DNA of 38,375 nucleotides from Plakobranchus ocellatus (lineage: Eukaryota; Mollusca; Gastropoda; Plakobranchidae), in the NCBI GenBank assembly GCA_019648995.1, contig BLXT01005793.1, positions 414,170-452,544 of the forward strand, given 5' to 3'. Positions 1 through 10,770 of the stretch are shown here, one piece after another. Position 1 is the stretch's first letter; every line of letters begins with the position of its first letter. Below the pieces are notes generated by a model that saw nothing but the letters and a program-made list of their open reading frames with translations, did no database searches and was not told where the DNA came from. The position numbers were made by a program, and so were the translations under genes.

Positions 1-1555
1 CTCTCATTGCTAGACAACAACTTTAATTATTTTGAATTTTTATCTTTATTTAAAAAAACAAATAAAAAAACCCAAACTCATTTCAAGTTTTCAAGTTGTT
101 AAAATGAAGTCCTCTTTCAGCTTGGCATCGTATTTTAGGTAACAAACTGCATGAGACGTAATTCGTTTTAAGTATTTTTGCCTTGGATCAAATATAAGGA
201 CAAAGAAGACATATGCTTCAACACACATATACACCCACAACAAGAACAACGATATATATATATATATAAGGAATGATTCAAAATTTTGTTTACTTGAAAA
301 CAAAAAAGTCCTAAATTATTTTCACCTGCAAAGCGACTACTTGCTGCATCTTCAACATTTGTTCTCTGCAAGACTTTTAACATTAGATTATGTCTGTTAC
401 CATTGTTGTGAAACTTAGATGCCAATCTATTATACTGTACCATAGGAATTGAATATCGTTTAGTCTAGATGGAAAATATTGCTGGCATTAAAACAAAAAT
501 CAACGAGTAAGAACAGAGGAAAACCTTTTTATTTCAGATATTTAACATAGTATGTTAAAACTCTAGTCCATGTGCTCTACATGGCCCAAACATACAACTT
601 TCGTTCTTTCGTGAGTCATCCATATGGCATACTTTTAAAGCACTTGACGCCGCAATGTTCACTTCTTACATGATATGTTTTACCTTGTTATTTTGTAATG
701 AGCTTTATGTGTCACATATGGAAAGACTTCAGTTGAGACCAATAAAGTCATTAGAAGTTTGTAATTTTTGCATCTTCAAACCCTCGATTTGCTGAATCTA
801 GGAACCAATATCAGATTTAATTATGAGATAGCAGGGAAGGAGAGAGGCCAGTGTTGACTTTTCATAATTTCTTAACATTTACACCAGAGTGTGTGTCAGT
901 GACCTAAGCCTGGCTCATGATGTCCGTATAGCGGAGAAAAATATATTCTGTGTTTATGAATAAAACATAAAAAAAGAGTTGCATTTTCGTTTTTAATGGT
1001 GAATCATTTTAGACTTTGCTTCTTTTCTTAATAAAACTATACTGTCACAAAACCCCAAGTGTGTTACTGTTCAGGTAAAAGATTAATACAATCAAAATGT
1101 TTGAAAATTCAAACGACTTAGCAAGACATTATTGCTTCTTATTATCTGATAAATAGACTTCTTATCGCACATGACTAAATCCTCTTGAGAAAAAATATTA
1201 TATATATTTACATAGTACTTCTACAACTGGACAAAACGATGTGCATTGAGTCAACACGCCATTGTTGCTAGTGACTAATCTTAAGGTCAAATGTACTAAG
1301 TTCAATTTCTCAAAAACTATGCCAAACCGAGAAAAATGATTATTATTCAGATTAAAAGGACTTAAAAGTGGCTCTTGTTAAAAAAGTGTGACTATATATC
1401 GCTTGGGGCTGCAAGAGAATAGTTTTTGCCTATCCTGAAAACTTGTATCTAATGCTCTATCACGCGTGGACTGCATGATCAGTGAATTGACAGCCATGCG
1501 ACTGCTCGATTAATTCGACCACGGTATAATAGCTAGAAAGTGAATATAGACTATT
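1..1555. other. AT-rich stretch, no gene seen
   Basis: All frames are broken by frequent stops and the few short ORFs resemble no family. A short (TA)n tract lies near 253-268. I see no promoter, RNA gene or element ends. Confidence 0.6.
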
Positions 1556-2000
1556 CAACGTACAAAGAAATGTTCTTCATGAATAATAAAATGGAAGGAT
1601 AGGGTAAAAAATGTTCTCCTGAATACTGGCCATTACTGTATTCTGAGTAAAATATAACCAAGCGAATAAAGCCATGCTGAAATAATTAGGGCAAATGGTT
1701 TTAAAAAATGGCTTCCAAAGAGTAACTCTCTCTTATCAATAGCCACGACACTGTTCACACCCAGTAAATACATTATTCCACAAACAAAGAAATGTACTTC
1801 TTATGAATAATAAAATGGTAGGATAGGGTAAACAATTTTCTGCTGAATCCTGGCCATTGTTTTATACTGAGTAAAATGTTACCAAACGAACAAAGCCATG
1901 CTGAAATGAATAAGGAAATGACTTTAAAAAAATGGTTTCCAAAGAGTAATTAATTCTTTCCAATAGCTACGACACTGTTCAAAACCAGTACAATAAAATG
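1556..2000. repeat. Tandem duplication, two ~223-bp copies
   Basis: The segment starting near 1562 (CAAAGAAATG) returns near 1785 with the same order of words: GAATAATAAAATGG, GGATAGGGTAAA, CTGGCCATT, AAAGCCATGCTGAAAT, TTCCAAAGAGTAA and CGACACTGTTCA. The copies differ by scattered substitutions and small indels. Neither copy carries an ORF of note, so this is a diverged non-coding tandem duplication. Confidence 0.8.
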
Positions 2001-2659
2001 CTGGATGCGTGCATAAGCACTGAAAATAATAGACTTTAGTGGATTCAAATATAAATCAATATATAAGCATGTATATTATTATGATGCGCTTTTTTTCGAG
2101 TGACCAAATGAAGTCAATGACTTTAGCAAACACATAAAAATCAATAACTCTTGAGGCTTTTGTGAGTGCTTAAAATTTGTAAGACAGGTGAAATTGACTT
2201 GAATTTTGAAAAGTAAAAACGATCTCAATATTTTGTTCTAGTATTTAAATAGGCTGATTTATTGAAGGAAAAGCGTTGCACTTTCTGGCTGATAGGAAAA
2301 AAAAACAAAAAAAAAAAACAAACTTTCGAATTTCTCCATTCAAAAGGGTTTTTCTGTTAGTGTTCAGATGTTTGAAAACACCATTGTATTTTTATGATTA
2401 TAGGGTAGCAGGAAGAACAAAAGATCACAGAAAATGTAAATAAAATAGACCCATGAATATAAGCTGTTGTGTATGTGACTAATTCTCTGTGAAATGAGTC
2501 TGGATCTAGACTCTGAACGGCTGGTCTTTTGATTTAGCCTCGTATGCATGTAATGTTCACACAAACTCTGATTCGGCCTCGACTAGGCCTATTTTAAAAT
2601 AACAATGCTATTATTGTTTCTAGCTTTGTTTACCTAAATTAGATCTAAGACTTAAGTTA

Positions 2660-2834
2660 CAAAAATTACGTTATTTTGGACAGCTGTCTGACGCGGTTGG
2701 AAAGATTCACAAAGATGAGCCTATGGGCGAGTTCGCTGAGTGCACTTATGACTGCAAGTGCCCTTGATTGCTGCGGGCGACTTCAACAAACCCAAACCTT
2801 GGATATTGACGGGGTAGAGAAGGCACTAATGAAT
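2660..2834 (+). pseudogene. gag: Ty3/gypsy Gag fragment, first part
   Basis: The plus-strand frame reads LTRLERFTKM, then WASSLSALMTASALDCCGRL and TLDIDGVEKALM. This is the pattern of the capsid region of metazoan Ty3/gypsy Gag, which usually runs F-E-R-F, W-A-x-x-L-S-A-L-L-T-G-K-A-L-D, then D-Y-D-x-V-K-x-A-L-L. Gag would form the virus-like particle of the retrotransposon. The frame is open back to about 2660, but no start or upstream Gag is visible. It stops matching exactly at 2834, where an inverted-repeat element begins, and resumes in the same frame at 3392. No LTR, protease or reverse transcriptase lies in phase nearby, so this is an isolated fragment. Confidence 0.75.
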
Positions 2835-3389
2835 TGCCTTGTTGCCGCGAAACGTCACTACCGGCCATCACCTGGTTTCCGGGCTCTGGACCACTAAGAC
2901 GTTACTGCATTTTTCTGTCTAAACACTAGACCAGCGTGTCAACGATTTAGCCCATCTTTTCGAAAACAGCTTTGTAAAAAAATCGGAGTCTATTGCATTT
3001 CAACCTGAGATATCCTTGGGTAGATTTAGAAACATGAAGTAGAGCGTAGGGTGAGTTTTTTATTGCTTAATTTGATCCGTTTGAACTGTATTATCGAAAA
3101 TGGAACAAGTCGGCCTAGCAAGCAACCGTAGATCTAACCTCAAAACTTTAAAATCTGATAATCCATTATGGAAAAATTTTAGAGTCAATAAGCAATCATA
3201 AAGGACGAATCAATCTGTGCAATAATAAATCTAATTTGTATAGCTGTTAATTTTCTATTTAGTCTGAATTTTTTAATATAGACCTAATAGAAACCCCTCA
3301 GTAGCCTTGACCGGGCAACAGTTAGTAGTGGCTAGCGACACTATTCAAGTTCGGAAAAAAACTTAAAAATAGTATTGTGCAACAAGGCA
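2835..3389. mobile_element. Short inverted-repeat DNA element (MITE-like) inserted in gag
   Basis: The left end TGCCTTGTTGC (2835-2845) is the exact reverse complement of the right end GCAACAAGGCA (3379-3389). The next ~80 bases inside each end show weaker inverted similarity. The element is about 555 bp and non-coding. AT lies on both sides (2833-2834 and 3390-3391), and removing 2835-3391 rejoins the two Gag fragments at a codon boundary in one frame. That makes the ends and a 2-bp target duplication convincing, although AAT (3 bp) is possible if the right end is one base shorter. I do not assign a superfamily. Confidence 0.75.
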
Positions 3390-3391
3390 AT

Positions 3392-3815
3392 AGGTGCAAC
3401 TTGACAGAGGATGGATACCGGTGCAGGTTCCGAATGTATAAAACGGAGCAGGGTGAGAGTGCCGAGATGGCTGTAGTATGGATCAAGACGTATCCAAACC
3501 GATGGGTCAAGTTGTCGGAGACAAACGAAACTTGCAACAAAAACAAATACCTGATGGATTCGATCATGCGAAAACTCATGGATATTTGACCAGAGGATCG
3601 AGCGGTGTAAAAGGGAGAAAGTCTTTCGTGAGTGTGGCAGCAAGTTGGCGGTCCTGTACCTGTTGGCTAATAAAAAAAGAATGTGTGAACAACCTCTTAA
3701 ATCTACGCAAGCTCGTACTTCACCTGTGATGGACAGCCTTAAGATGAGCACTAACAATCAGCGTTCATGTTTTAAGTGCAAGAGATATGGTATCAGATCC
3801 AAATTTGGTGACCTG
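3392..3815 (+). pseudogene. gag: Ty3/gypsy Gag fragment, second part with zinc-knuckle relic
   Basis: The frame from 3392 reads CNLTEDGYRCRFR, EQGESAEMAVVWIKTYPNRW and KLSETNET. These match the part of gypsy Gag just after the capsid core (L-T-E-x-G-Y-R-x-x-F-R, then F-V-x-R-x-x-x-Y-L-x-R-W). A stop ends this frame at about 3589, but similarity continues in other frames: KLAVLYLLAN near 3637-3670, then CFKCKRYGIRSKFGDL at 3768-3815. The last has C-X2-C-X4 spacing with Ile at the His position and Gly at the last Cys, so it is a ruined CCHC knuckle. At least two frameshifts and several stops make it a pseudogene. Confidence 0.75.
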
Positions 3816-4454
3816 GGGGTACCGCCCGTAAATAGTACACTGGGGGGACTTCATTATCGTTCAACTCCCACTATAGTAAATGCAGACAATACCAGTTCGT
3901 AGTTATACCCCTCCCCCCTCCCCCTAGATCATTTACATTAACTAGTGACGCCAAACGGTCACACCAAAGTAAACTGATTATATCGAAACTTCAACACGCT
4001 AAAAGCACTGACAAACTAGTCTGTTTAAGGGCAAGACATAAAATTTCATAAATAAAGAAATTGAAGGTTATTCAAGACAATGGCGAATAACCTTAAGTAA
4101 GCCACAATTAAGTGAAATTGTTGACACTCTAGGACGGCAGACTCGAGTATGCCTGTGTGTCCTCTCTCTAGCTTTGACACGAGTCCAGTCCAACAATTCC
4201 TCCAATGGCACAGGCAGTCACTTATTACGTACAGTCTTTGATTTTAAGATCTTCATTTGCTCATTTACAGCACTTTAATAGTTTGTGAAATTTATAGTGA
4301 TACATTTATTGCAACCGATAATTATCTATCTAGATTCATCTGCAAACAAATAGCAACTAAGAAAGAGGTTTCCTTTTAATACGTATTTACTTAAATTAAA
4401 ATCGCTTCAATTCAATACTTAGTCTTTACAGGCTCCTCGTATTATGCCTTGCAT
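3816..4454. other. No gene seen
   Basis: Gag similarity fades after about 3815. A protease would be expected next in an intact element but none is recognisable. The rest is AT-rich DNA without assigned content. Confidence 0.5.
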
Positions 4455-4508
<54 letters not shown>

Positions 4509-4519
4509 TCTCTCTCTCT
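4455..4519. repeat. (CT)n microsatellite
   Basis: Nearly pure CT dinucleotide tract with two TTT interruptions at its right end. Confidence 0.98.
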
Positions 4520-5287
4520 AACAACTGACTAAAATTTTATTGCAACTCAGCGGCACAGACCTGCCACTGCATGAACAACTCCTCAACCCAAAACATTATG
4601 TGTGACAAAATCACTTTAACCCTGACAAGTTCACACTGTATGCCCACTCCTATTTAAATGAACCTTTTAAAACTGGTTCTTAACATAATGCGACCATATC
4701 GTTCGTATAGCTGGTGCAGGAGGATAGCATCGCTGTGTTTTGCACTGCTCATGTACTTCGAAAATGGAGATATATCGTAAATTTTATAATTGAGTGATGT
4801 ATGAAAAAATAGCGATGTCGCACTATAATCTTCTCTTCACGCCCATTTTTGCACAATGTCTCTTGAAAATATCAGGTAGCAAACGCTAGAGACTTAAAAC
4901 TTCATTTCAGTTATATGGAAATGGAAAAATGACCCAACATTAGTTGGTCTTAAAGATTTTGTCATCTTCCCTTATCATGAAATAAGGCAACTTTTTTTTC
5001 ATTTTACAGGCCTTATTTACACCTACTGGTCAAATCTATGTGAAACTTAGGATGTCAGCGAATCAGTCTTTATAATATTTTTTGCTGTCCCTTTTTGGGC
5101 GTTCTCCCCTTCCCCATTAATGCCCAAGTTTGATTTTTCTTTTCAAATTTTCATACAATGATCGAAATGGCGTGAAATTGGACAGTTTGACATTATTTAG
5201 TGATAAATTCGTTTTTTCAAAGAGCATTGGACAAATTTTATTCTGTCCTTTAAAAAGGACGCTGGGCATAAAAGTCGCATTTCGTGG

Positions 5288-5448
5288 TCGATTGATTTTT
5301 GTATAAAGCCAGCCCACAACAAGGTGATCTCAGGCTTTCGGGCCCTCCGTCAGGCTAGGGCGCCGGTAGCGGGGCTCGAACCCGCTACAGAAAGGTCCAT
5401 GCAGATCTCAGGGCGGACTCGCTAGCCACTGTGCCACCGACACCCCAT
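5288..5448 (-). mobile_element. tRNA-derived SINE, full-length copy inside piggyBac
   Basis: On the minus strand the head has a perfect pol III A box TGGCACAGTGG (5426-5436) and B box GGTTCGAGCCC (5372-5382). The T arm forms a perfect 5-bp stem, GCGGG with CCCGC, around TTCGAGC. GTCGGTGGC near the start can pair with GCTACCGGC after the T arm, like a tRNA acceptor stem. The tRNA-like part is about 83 nt with a long variable region, resembling a class II tRNA. The tail ends in CTTTATACAAAAATC-type sequence. GCATTTCGTGG (5277-5287) and GCATTTCATGG (5449-5459) are target duplications with one mismatch, so the ends are well defined at 161 bp. Confidence 0.9.
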
Positions 5449-5769
5449 GCATTTCATGGTTTAGGTATTATATAAGCTACGTGCCTTAAATAACATCCAG
5501 GGTTAGCAAATATATAAAAATAGCAGAACAAGGGTTAATTTTTGTTTATCAAACTGAATTCTTTAAGATAAATATTATTTTTCATAAAGATATAAAAAAT
5601 GTTTACTAAATAGATTTAAACATCGCACAAACACCAGACATAAAAAAGTCTTAGCTTAAGCTCCATCAAGAAAAATATTTTATAATCAAACATGAAACTC
5701 TGCACCACGCCCCAAATGCAGAAGAATATTGCATGCCTTGCAGAAACATGAAGTTAAGCTTTCTTGTCA

Positions 5770-6375
5770 CAGTGAGGGCAGCAGTAGGAGATGGTCGACT
5801 CCGCTATGACAGTCATTATCAGCATCTTTCTGTTGCTTTGTCAGATTGGCTATGGAATTGTCTGCTGAGCATGTATAAGGCAGATGCACACCATAGCTAC
5901 ACTTCTCTTGAAGCCAAATTGGTTTTAAAAGTGATCTGTGTCCGCAGAAAGGGATATTCAATGCAGCAGCCAGACATTCTGTAACTCTCTCTGTGACTTT
6001 TTCAGTTCCGTCAGGACTATCAGAAACTTCTCTGTGCCGTTGGTTCAAATAGTGCCTGTTGCTTTAACCTCTATTACGTAACACTTTAAGGAATCCAAAG
6101 CTTGTAAAATAGTTGCCAAAATAAAGGTAACATTGTGATCCCTTTGACAAATTATCCACAATACCTATGACGATAGCATGGCAGAGAGTAAATCCTCCTG
6201 CCCCTTGACAGAGATCTAGGTAGGCTTCATACCCAAGGGATGTGGCAATGACCCCTTGCGTGTACCGAAATCTAATTTGCTTTCCTTTGATTCATTCTGA
6301 ACACAGGCTACAGGATTTTATTGTTTGCTATGTGATTGTAGCACATACGCTGATCAAACCTGTTCCTGCTAATGG
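5770..6375 (-). pseudogene. piggyBac transposase relic (DDE core)
   Basis: Reading the minus strand from about 6360 down, the relic runs in the order of the piggyBac core: LISVCATIT (family SVDE..), IKGKQIRFRY, ATSLGYEAYLDLCQGAGG, IVDNLSKGSQCYLYFGNYFTS, FGFLKVLRNRG, then in a shifted frame VKATGTI and TNGTEK, and later a weak CSYG and ADNSIANL match to the RGSYD and W-x-D-N-S-V-V-T-L motifs. The first catalytic Asp reads Cys (codon 6343-6345) and the second, normally in DNxFTS, reads Gly (codon 6115-6117). There are several in-frame stops and at least two frameshifts. I cannot see the N-terminal region or the C-terminal Cys-rich domain with certainty. It would have cut and pasted DNA at TTAA but cannot now. 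Confidence 0.85.
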
Positions 6376-7115
6376 CAGCATTAGGGCTGTTGTCCTGCGA
6401 CAAGGTATGATGTTACTCCCAGAACAATAGAGATGAAAGCCCTTATCCCAACAATGGCAGTTGTAAATAAATAGTCATTCTTGCTGTTTACATTTCTTAT
6501 TGTCTCTTAGATTAGATGCTTATTGACAGTATTAGAAAAGAATCACCCAAAACATTGTTGGTGCAATATCTTCTTGGAGGACAGAGAAACTCATATGGCA
6601 CAGTGTCCAACTGCTGGCGGGTCTTCATGTCACATCCTAAAATATGGAGCCAAAGACCCCTTTTATTTACTTTTTTATTATTATTTTTACTGTTTCTCTT
6701 GTGGCTATTTGCGGGCCTTTCGTCTTGATTGTCAGCAACTGAAGGACTTGGGTTTGGCATTTCGAGGGTGCACTCTCAAACTCTTGTACTTTATCATTCA
6801 CACCCTTCTTTTCTGACATATTGTCATTTCCTGGCCTAAATATACACACATCTGAGATTAATCATCTTCTGTCTTTTCTTGTTGATTTAGCTCTTCCTTT
6901 GGGCGGTGAAAAACCTTGACCTAATAATAAAGTACAAGTTCATTGGGTTGATATTATTGGTATTTAAAAAAAAAAAAAGAACTATCTCTTTATATGTGTA
7001 TCTGAGACTGAATGGGAAGGAAAATGTCATAAAATGTACCATGATTATCTTAGTATTCTGCTACATCCAAAACAATGGACTGTTGAATGGTTTCTAAAAT
7101 CACTATTTACTGTCA
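6376..7115. other. piggyBac interior, not resolved
   Basis: This part should hold the transposase N-terminus on the minus strand. Open stretches at 6512-6760 and 6667-6849 are rich in Lys and Asn but show no motif I can align, so I leave them unassigned. Confidence 0.4.
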
Positions 7116-7554
7116 TTAAGCCCAGCGTGCTTTTTAAAGGACACTTCCTGTAAGCAAATACTATGGTGTCATTTGAGCCCAGCGTCCTTTAAAAAGGATA
7201 TATGGTTTTCAGGCTTTTTAACACTTAAATTTTATGGATTTTCCAAAAATTGGAAAAGAAAAGGTAATTTGATATGTTTTTGAACAAAAAACAATGATAA
7301 CCTATAGAAATCTAATTGAAAATATGTTTGATCCAGACTTACCTTTTGAGCTCATTTTTTTTCATTTTTGATACTCAGGAAGTTAAACCCAAATTTCCCC
7401 TCTTAAACACTTGAAATGGAGACAAATATTAAAATGAAATTATAGATTGGCATTTCAAAAGACATATTATGCATAAATTTGGGGAAAGAATAACAATACA
7501 TATTTGCAATATCATTTTTTCAAACTGTCCTTAAAAAAGGACAGTGGGCATTAA

Positions 7555-9214
7555 TGGGTTTGATCACAATTTCTTGCCGTGCCAAAGAAATCAATCTTAG
7601 AACTCCAAGTGTATCATAACTTATTAAAAGGTTCGGTGAGTTTTTGTTAAATGTTATGACCATATGAACTAAAACAGCATTGAGACGGTTACTTGCCGCA
7701 CCTGTCCCTGAGGACTACCACAGCCTGCCTCAGTGTCGCAAGGACGCCAAGCTGCGGGAAACTGGCCCTAGACTAGTTCCTTGTGAAAGTTAATCTTTAC
7801 AACCGCATTCCAAGAACTATGAGGACTCTACTCCTGGTTCTCCGATGCTTGGACCAAGCATGGGACCTAATTTCTTTTTACCAATTTGTGTACAAATAGG
7901 CCTGCAGTTTTATAATAAATATATGGTTTGGATCTTATTCAATATCGAGGTCTACCGATATTGAAGATAAACTCTTATTGAAAGAAGAAATGATCTCTCA
8001 CAAAACCGAGAATAGGTGCTGATTTTCTTCTTATGATTTACTAAATCCCCAAACAAATTTTCAATGTCGTTTTAATAGTTTGTCAAAGGACAGTAACTTT
8101 TATAACCACTTGCAACATAATATAGAATAAAACAAATTATATGAAAGTCTTTACATTCCTTTATAATAAATGGCAACTAAAAAGATACACACAAAAGTCG
8201 GACTGTTATTTAGGCTTTCAAATAAAAAGCGTCAGAGTTATTATGGAGTAGATTTAGACATCTGAATTAAGATAAGATACAGATGAATATTTTAAATTTT
8301 ACCTTTAGAAATGCAAGTCCTACCCTTAATGATAACTCTCGAAAATCTGATATCAATCTTTTGAAAAGTCAACATATATCTGGACAGATTTAATTTACAT
8401 TCATCATGAAAATTGAGTTCCATATGAATAATCTGAAACTTTTGTCTGCAATACAAGATAGAATAATAAAAAAAAAAGATATTTTCACTATTAGATATAT
8501 CATAGCAGCTTGAAAGGTTGACTGTGGACTCTTTTGCAACATTCAATCTTCAATCCGGGTTGTTGTACACACTAGGATTAGGTAAGGTGAACCATCTGAA
8601 GTTAGGAATAAAGTCTCGAATTTAGATTAGTAATTAGAAATTTAATGACAAAAACAAGAAGAATATTATTAAAAGTTGTTTGAAGATATTTTATTGGATC
8701 CTTCAAAGAATATACAGTCATGCATATATACATATATTGACATTATCATAAAGCAGAATGAAGAAAAAAAAATACTTGCCTTATAATTTTTAATGAGGAT
8801 CTTTTTTGTTTGCAAATTTGGAGAGCTAGAGAGAAGATCATCAGCCATTTGATCTTTTCCTTACACGCTGAATTTTAGGTATTTCAGATCAGAGACCAAC
8901 CTAAGCTTTAATCACTGGTCGAAAAAATTACATTAAATATGTATAATTGAGAGCTTCTGCGTTTTTTTTTTTTAATCGATTTTCATTTACCGTGAACAGC
9001 GATACTTCACACATTATATCGTTATACGTATCTCTAGAAAGTCTGGATCTACATCTCATTTAAATTCCAGACTATATTTTCTTTTGATAAGAGCTAAATC
9101 TTACAATTTTATTCCGAATCGATTTACGCTTTACATCGATTTACATCATTTGTAAAGCAAATTGGTCGAGACTTAAAAGGGAAGAAAAAGATACGCTATT
9201 AAAAAAAAAATCAC
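7555..9214. other. No gene seen; small GC-richer patch near 7690-7870
   Basis: The patch 7690-7870 is more GC-rich than its surroundings and ends with a 17-bp inverted repeat (ATGCTTGG A CCAAGCAT, 7845-7861). An AATAAA-type word follows near 7914. It has no ORF. The remainder is AT-rich and stop-filled on both strands. Confidence 0.4.
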
Positions 9215-9275
9215 TATTTATTCGAAACCCAATCTCACGTATTTTGAATGAGGTGGTTCGCCACTAGACCATCCC
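9215..9275 (-). repeat. tRNA-like relic, possible second SINE family
   Basis: The minus strand shows a good A box TGGTCTAGTGG (9261-9271) and, about 35 bases on, GGGTTTCGAA, which is a B box with one extra T. The head TGGTCTAGTGGC differs from the SINE family found elsewhere in the window. No paired tRNA arms are complete, so this is not a working tRNA gene. Confidence 0.4.
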
Positions 9276-9414
9276 AAGCAATATAACAAGAACATAATCT
9301 TTAGAATAATGTTATAATATTTGAGAAGATTGCCGACGCGCTATTTTCAACTGTCAAACTTACGCCCGAGGCTTGGATGTTAAATAACATTCTGTCCATT
9401 CAATTTTAAGTACA

Positions 9415-9419
<5 letters not shown>

Positions 9420-9475
<56 letters not shown>

Positions 9476-9492
9476 GTCTCTCTCTCTATTTC

Positions 9493-9527
<35 letters not shown>

Positions 9528-9583
9528 CTATTCCCCTTTCTCTCTCTTTTTTCTCTAAGCCTCTCTTCTTCTTTCTCATCGAC

Positions 9584-9626
<43 letters not shown>

Positions 9627-9655
9627 TGTTTCCTCTAAATCTCTCTTTTTTCTCT
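9420..9655. repeat. Long interrupted (TC)n tract
   Basis: About 235 bases of TCTC with short interruptions (TTTC, TGTC, TATT, CCCC). It yields Arg/Glu-repeat reading frames on the minus strand that have no coding meaning. Confidence 0.97.
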
Positions 9656-9885
9656 CATTGTTGAAGCCCATGTTCCAGTTCTTTAACACTAAAGCACATC
9701 GCCAACCTTTACCTTCCGATAAACCAAAAAACATGGTATTAATAGTGAGTGGACCCTTGAACCTTGCCACAAAATTCAAGTCTTGTCATCTTCTGACAAT
9801 TTTATTTCATCCCTCAGTATTAAGACATTACGACAGCATGTGTGACCTAAGACTTTCACTTGTTAATCTAAATTCTAGGAGTTTT

Positions 9886-9947
9886 TTTATGATGACGATG
9901 ATAATTATTATGATGATGATAGTGGTGGTGATGATGATGATGATAAA

Positions 9948-10014
<67 letters not shown>
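9886..10014. repeat. GAT/GGT run passing into (AAT)n
   Basis: ATGATGATG and GTGGTGATG words give way at about 9947 to a pure AAT trinucleotide tract of about 68 bases ending at 10014. Confidence 0.97.
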
Positions 10015-10015
<1 letters not shown>

Positions 10016-10129
10016 CGACTCTGGTTCTTCAGCCGAGGTTCTTACTAGCGCCAGCGTCAGTCTCACTCCCACGTTTCTCATCACTCAGGTTTTCCTCTAT
10101 CATTTCATATATATATATATACCAGTAGT

Positions 10130-10715
10130 GACTAGATTGGCCAATCTTTAATAAAAATGAATGGCCGAAAAGCAAATTTTCAAGACATGCTTTTCCAAGT
10201 TCCTAATTTAAAGGACAATGAAGTAGCATTGGGTGCCATATATCAGACAGCAACAGTTACGAATTAGACTTATCACAATGCAACCCTTTTCTATTAATAA
10301 ATATTTTCGCACAGATAATGGAGAACTTGAAGGGGTTTGTTTTAGATGCAAAACTTTAGTACTTTCTATGAAAATCCGGTGCTTCAGTAATTTTGGCCGT
10401 TATTTCAAAAGTTTAAAAGTGAAATTAATTGTGGTTGGTGTAAAGAACCTAGTTTTGTGCTTTTATTTTTCCCATTGTTTCATGTAGTGTTGTTGTTTAG
10501 CTAAGGATTAGTTTGAGATCGGTTTGGCCGAAGCGGCTAATCCCTGATCCTAATTATTATAGTCTTTAATTAAATGTGTAGGCCTTGGAAATCTCCAAAA
10601 TTTATAATGAACCGCCTCTGTTGTAAATTGCATTCGAATTATATCCCCGTTTGTTCGTCAATGCCCGCGTCTCGAATTATTGTCTGTTATCAAATACACA
10701 GACAAACAAACAAAA

Positions 10716-10716
<1 letters not shown>
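10130..10716. other. No gene seen
   Basis: AT-rich DNA. An open frame at 10233-10487 has no recognisable motif. Confidence 0.5.

Positions 10717-10769
<53 letters not shown>
10717..10769 (+). repeat. Poly-A tract, about 53 A
   Basis: Uninterrupted A run preceded by CAAACAAACAAAACA. It may be the tail of an old retroposed sequence on the plus strand, but no element body upstream is recognisable. Confidence 0.95.

Positions 10770-10770
<1 letters not shown>

Larger units (their letters stand above)
5117..7554 (-). mobile_element. piggyBac-type DNA transposon, complete ends, dead
   Basis: TTAA at 5117-5120 and 7551-7554 are the expected piggyBac target duplications. The ends inside them are inverted copies: TGCCCA from 5121 and TGGGCA to 7550. 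The match extends one step outward, giving a 14-bp inverted repeat CCCATTAATGCCCA. Subterminal copies of a palindrome of type GTCCTTTAAAAAGGAC next to GCTGGGC lie at 5244-5266, 7120-7142, 7176-7198 and 7526-7550; the left inner copy points inward against the left end and the two right inner copies point against the right end. The body holds a decayed transposase on the minus strand and a nested SINE. Length is 2430 bp between the duplications, or about 2260 bp without the SINE, which suits a piggyBac element. Confidence 0.85.

Noticed and set aside
3297-3350. SINE head (AGTAGTGGCTAGCGACAC)
   Set aside because: It matches over a dozen bases only, lacks a B box and lies in the inverted-repeat end of the element at 2835-3389.
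5288-5448. tRNA gene on the minus strand
   Set aside because: The A and B boxes and T arm are good, but the D and anticodon arms do not form a proper cloverleaf, the unit has a non-tRNA tail, recurs across the window and has target duplications. It is a SINE.
6516-6816. Plus-strand frames of 70-97 codons
   Set aside because: They lie inside the piggyBac on the strand opposite the transposase and show no motif.
9380-9622. Arg/Glu-repeat protein on the minus strand
   Set aside because: It is only the translation of an interrupted (TC)n tract.
9658-10128. 156-codon plus-strand frame
   Set aside because: A third of it is poly-Met/Ile from GAT and AAT repeats and the rest shows no family motif.
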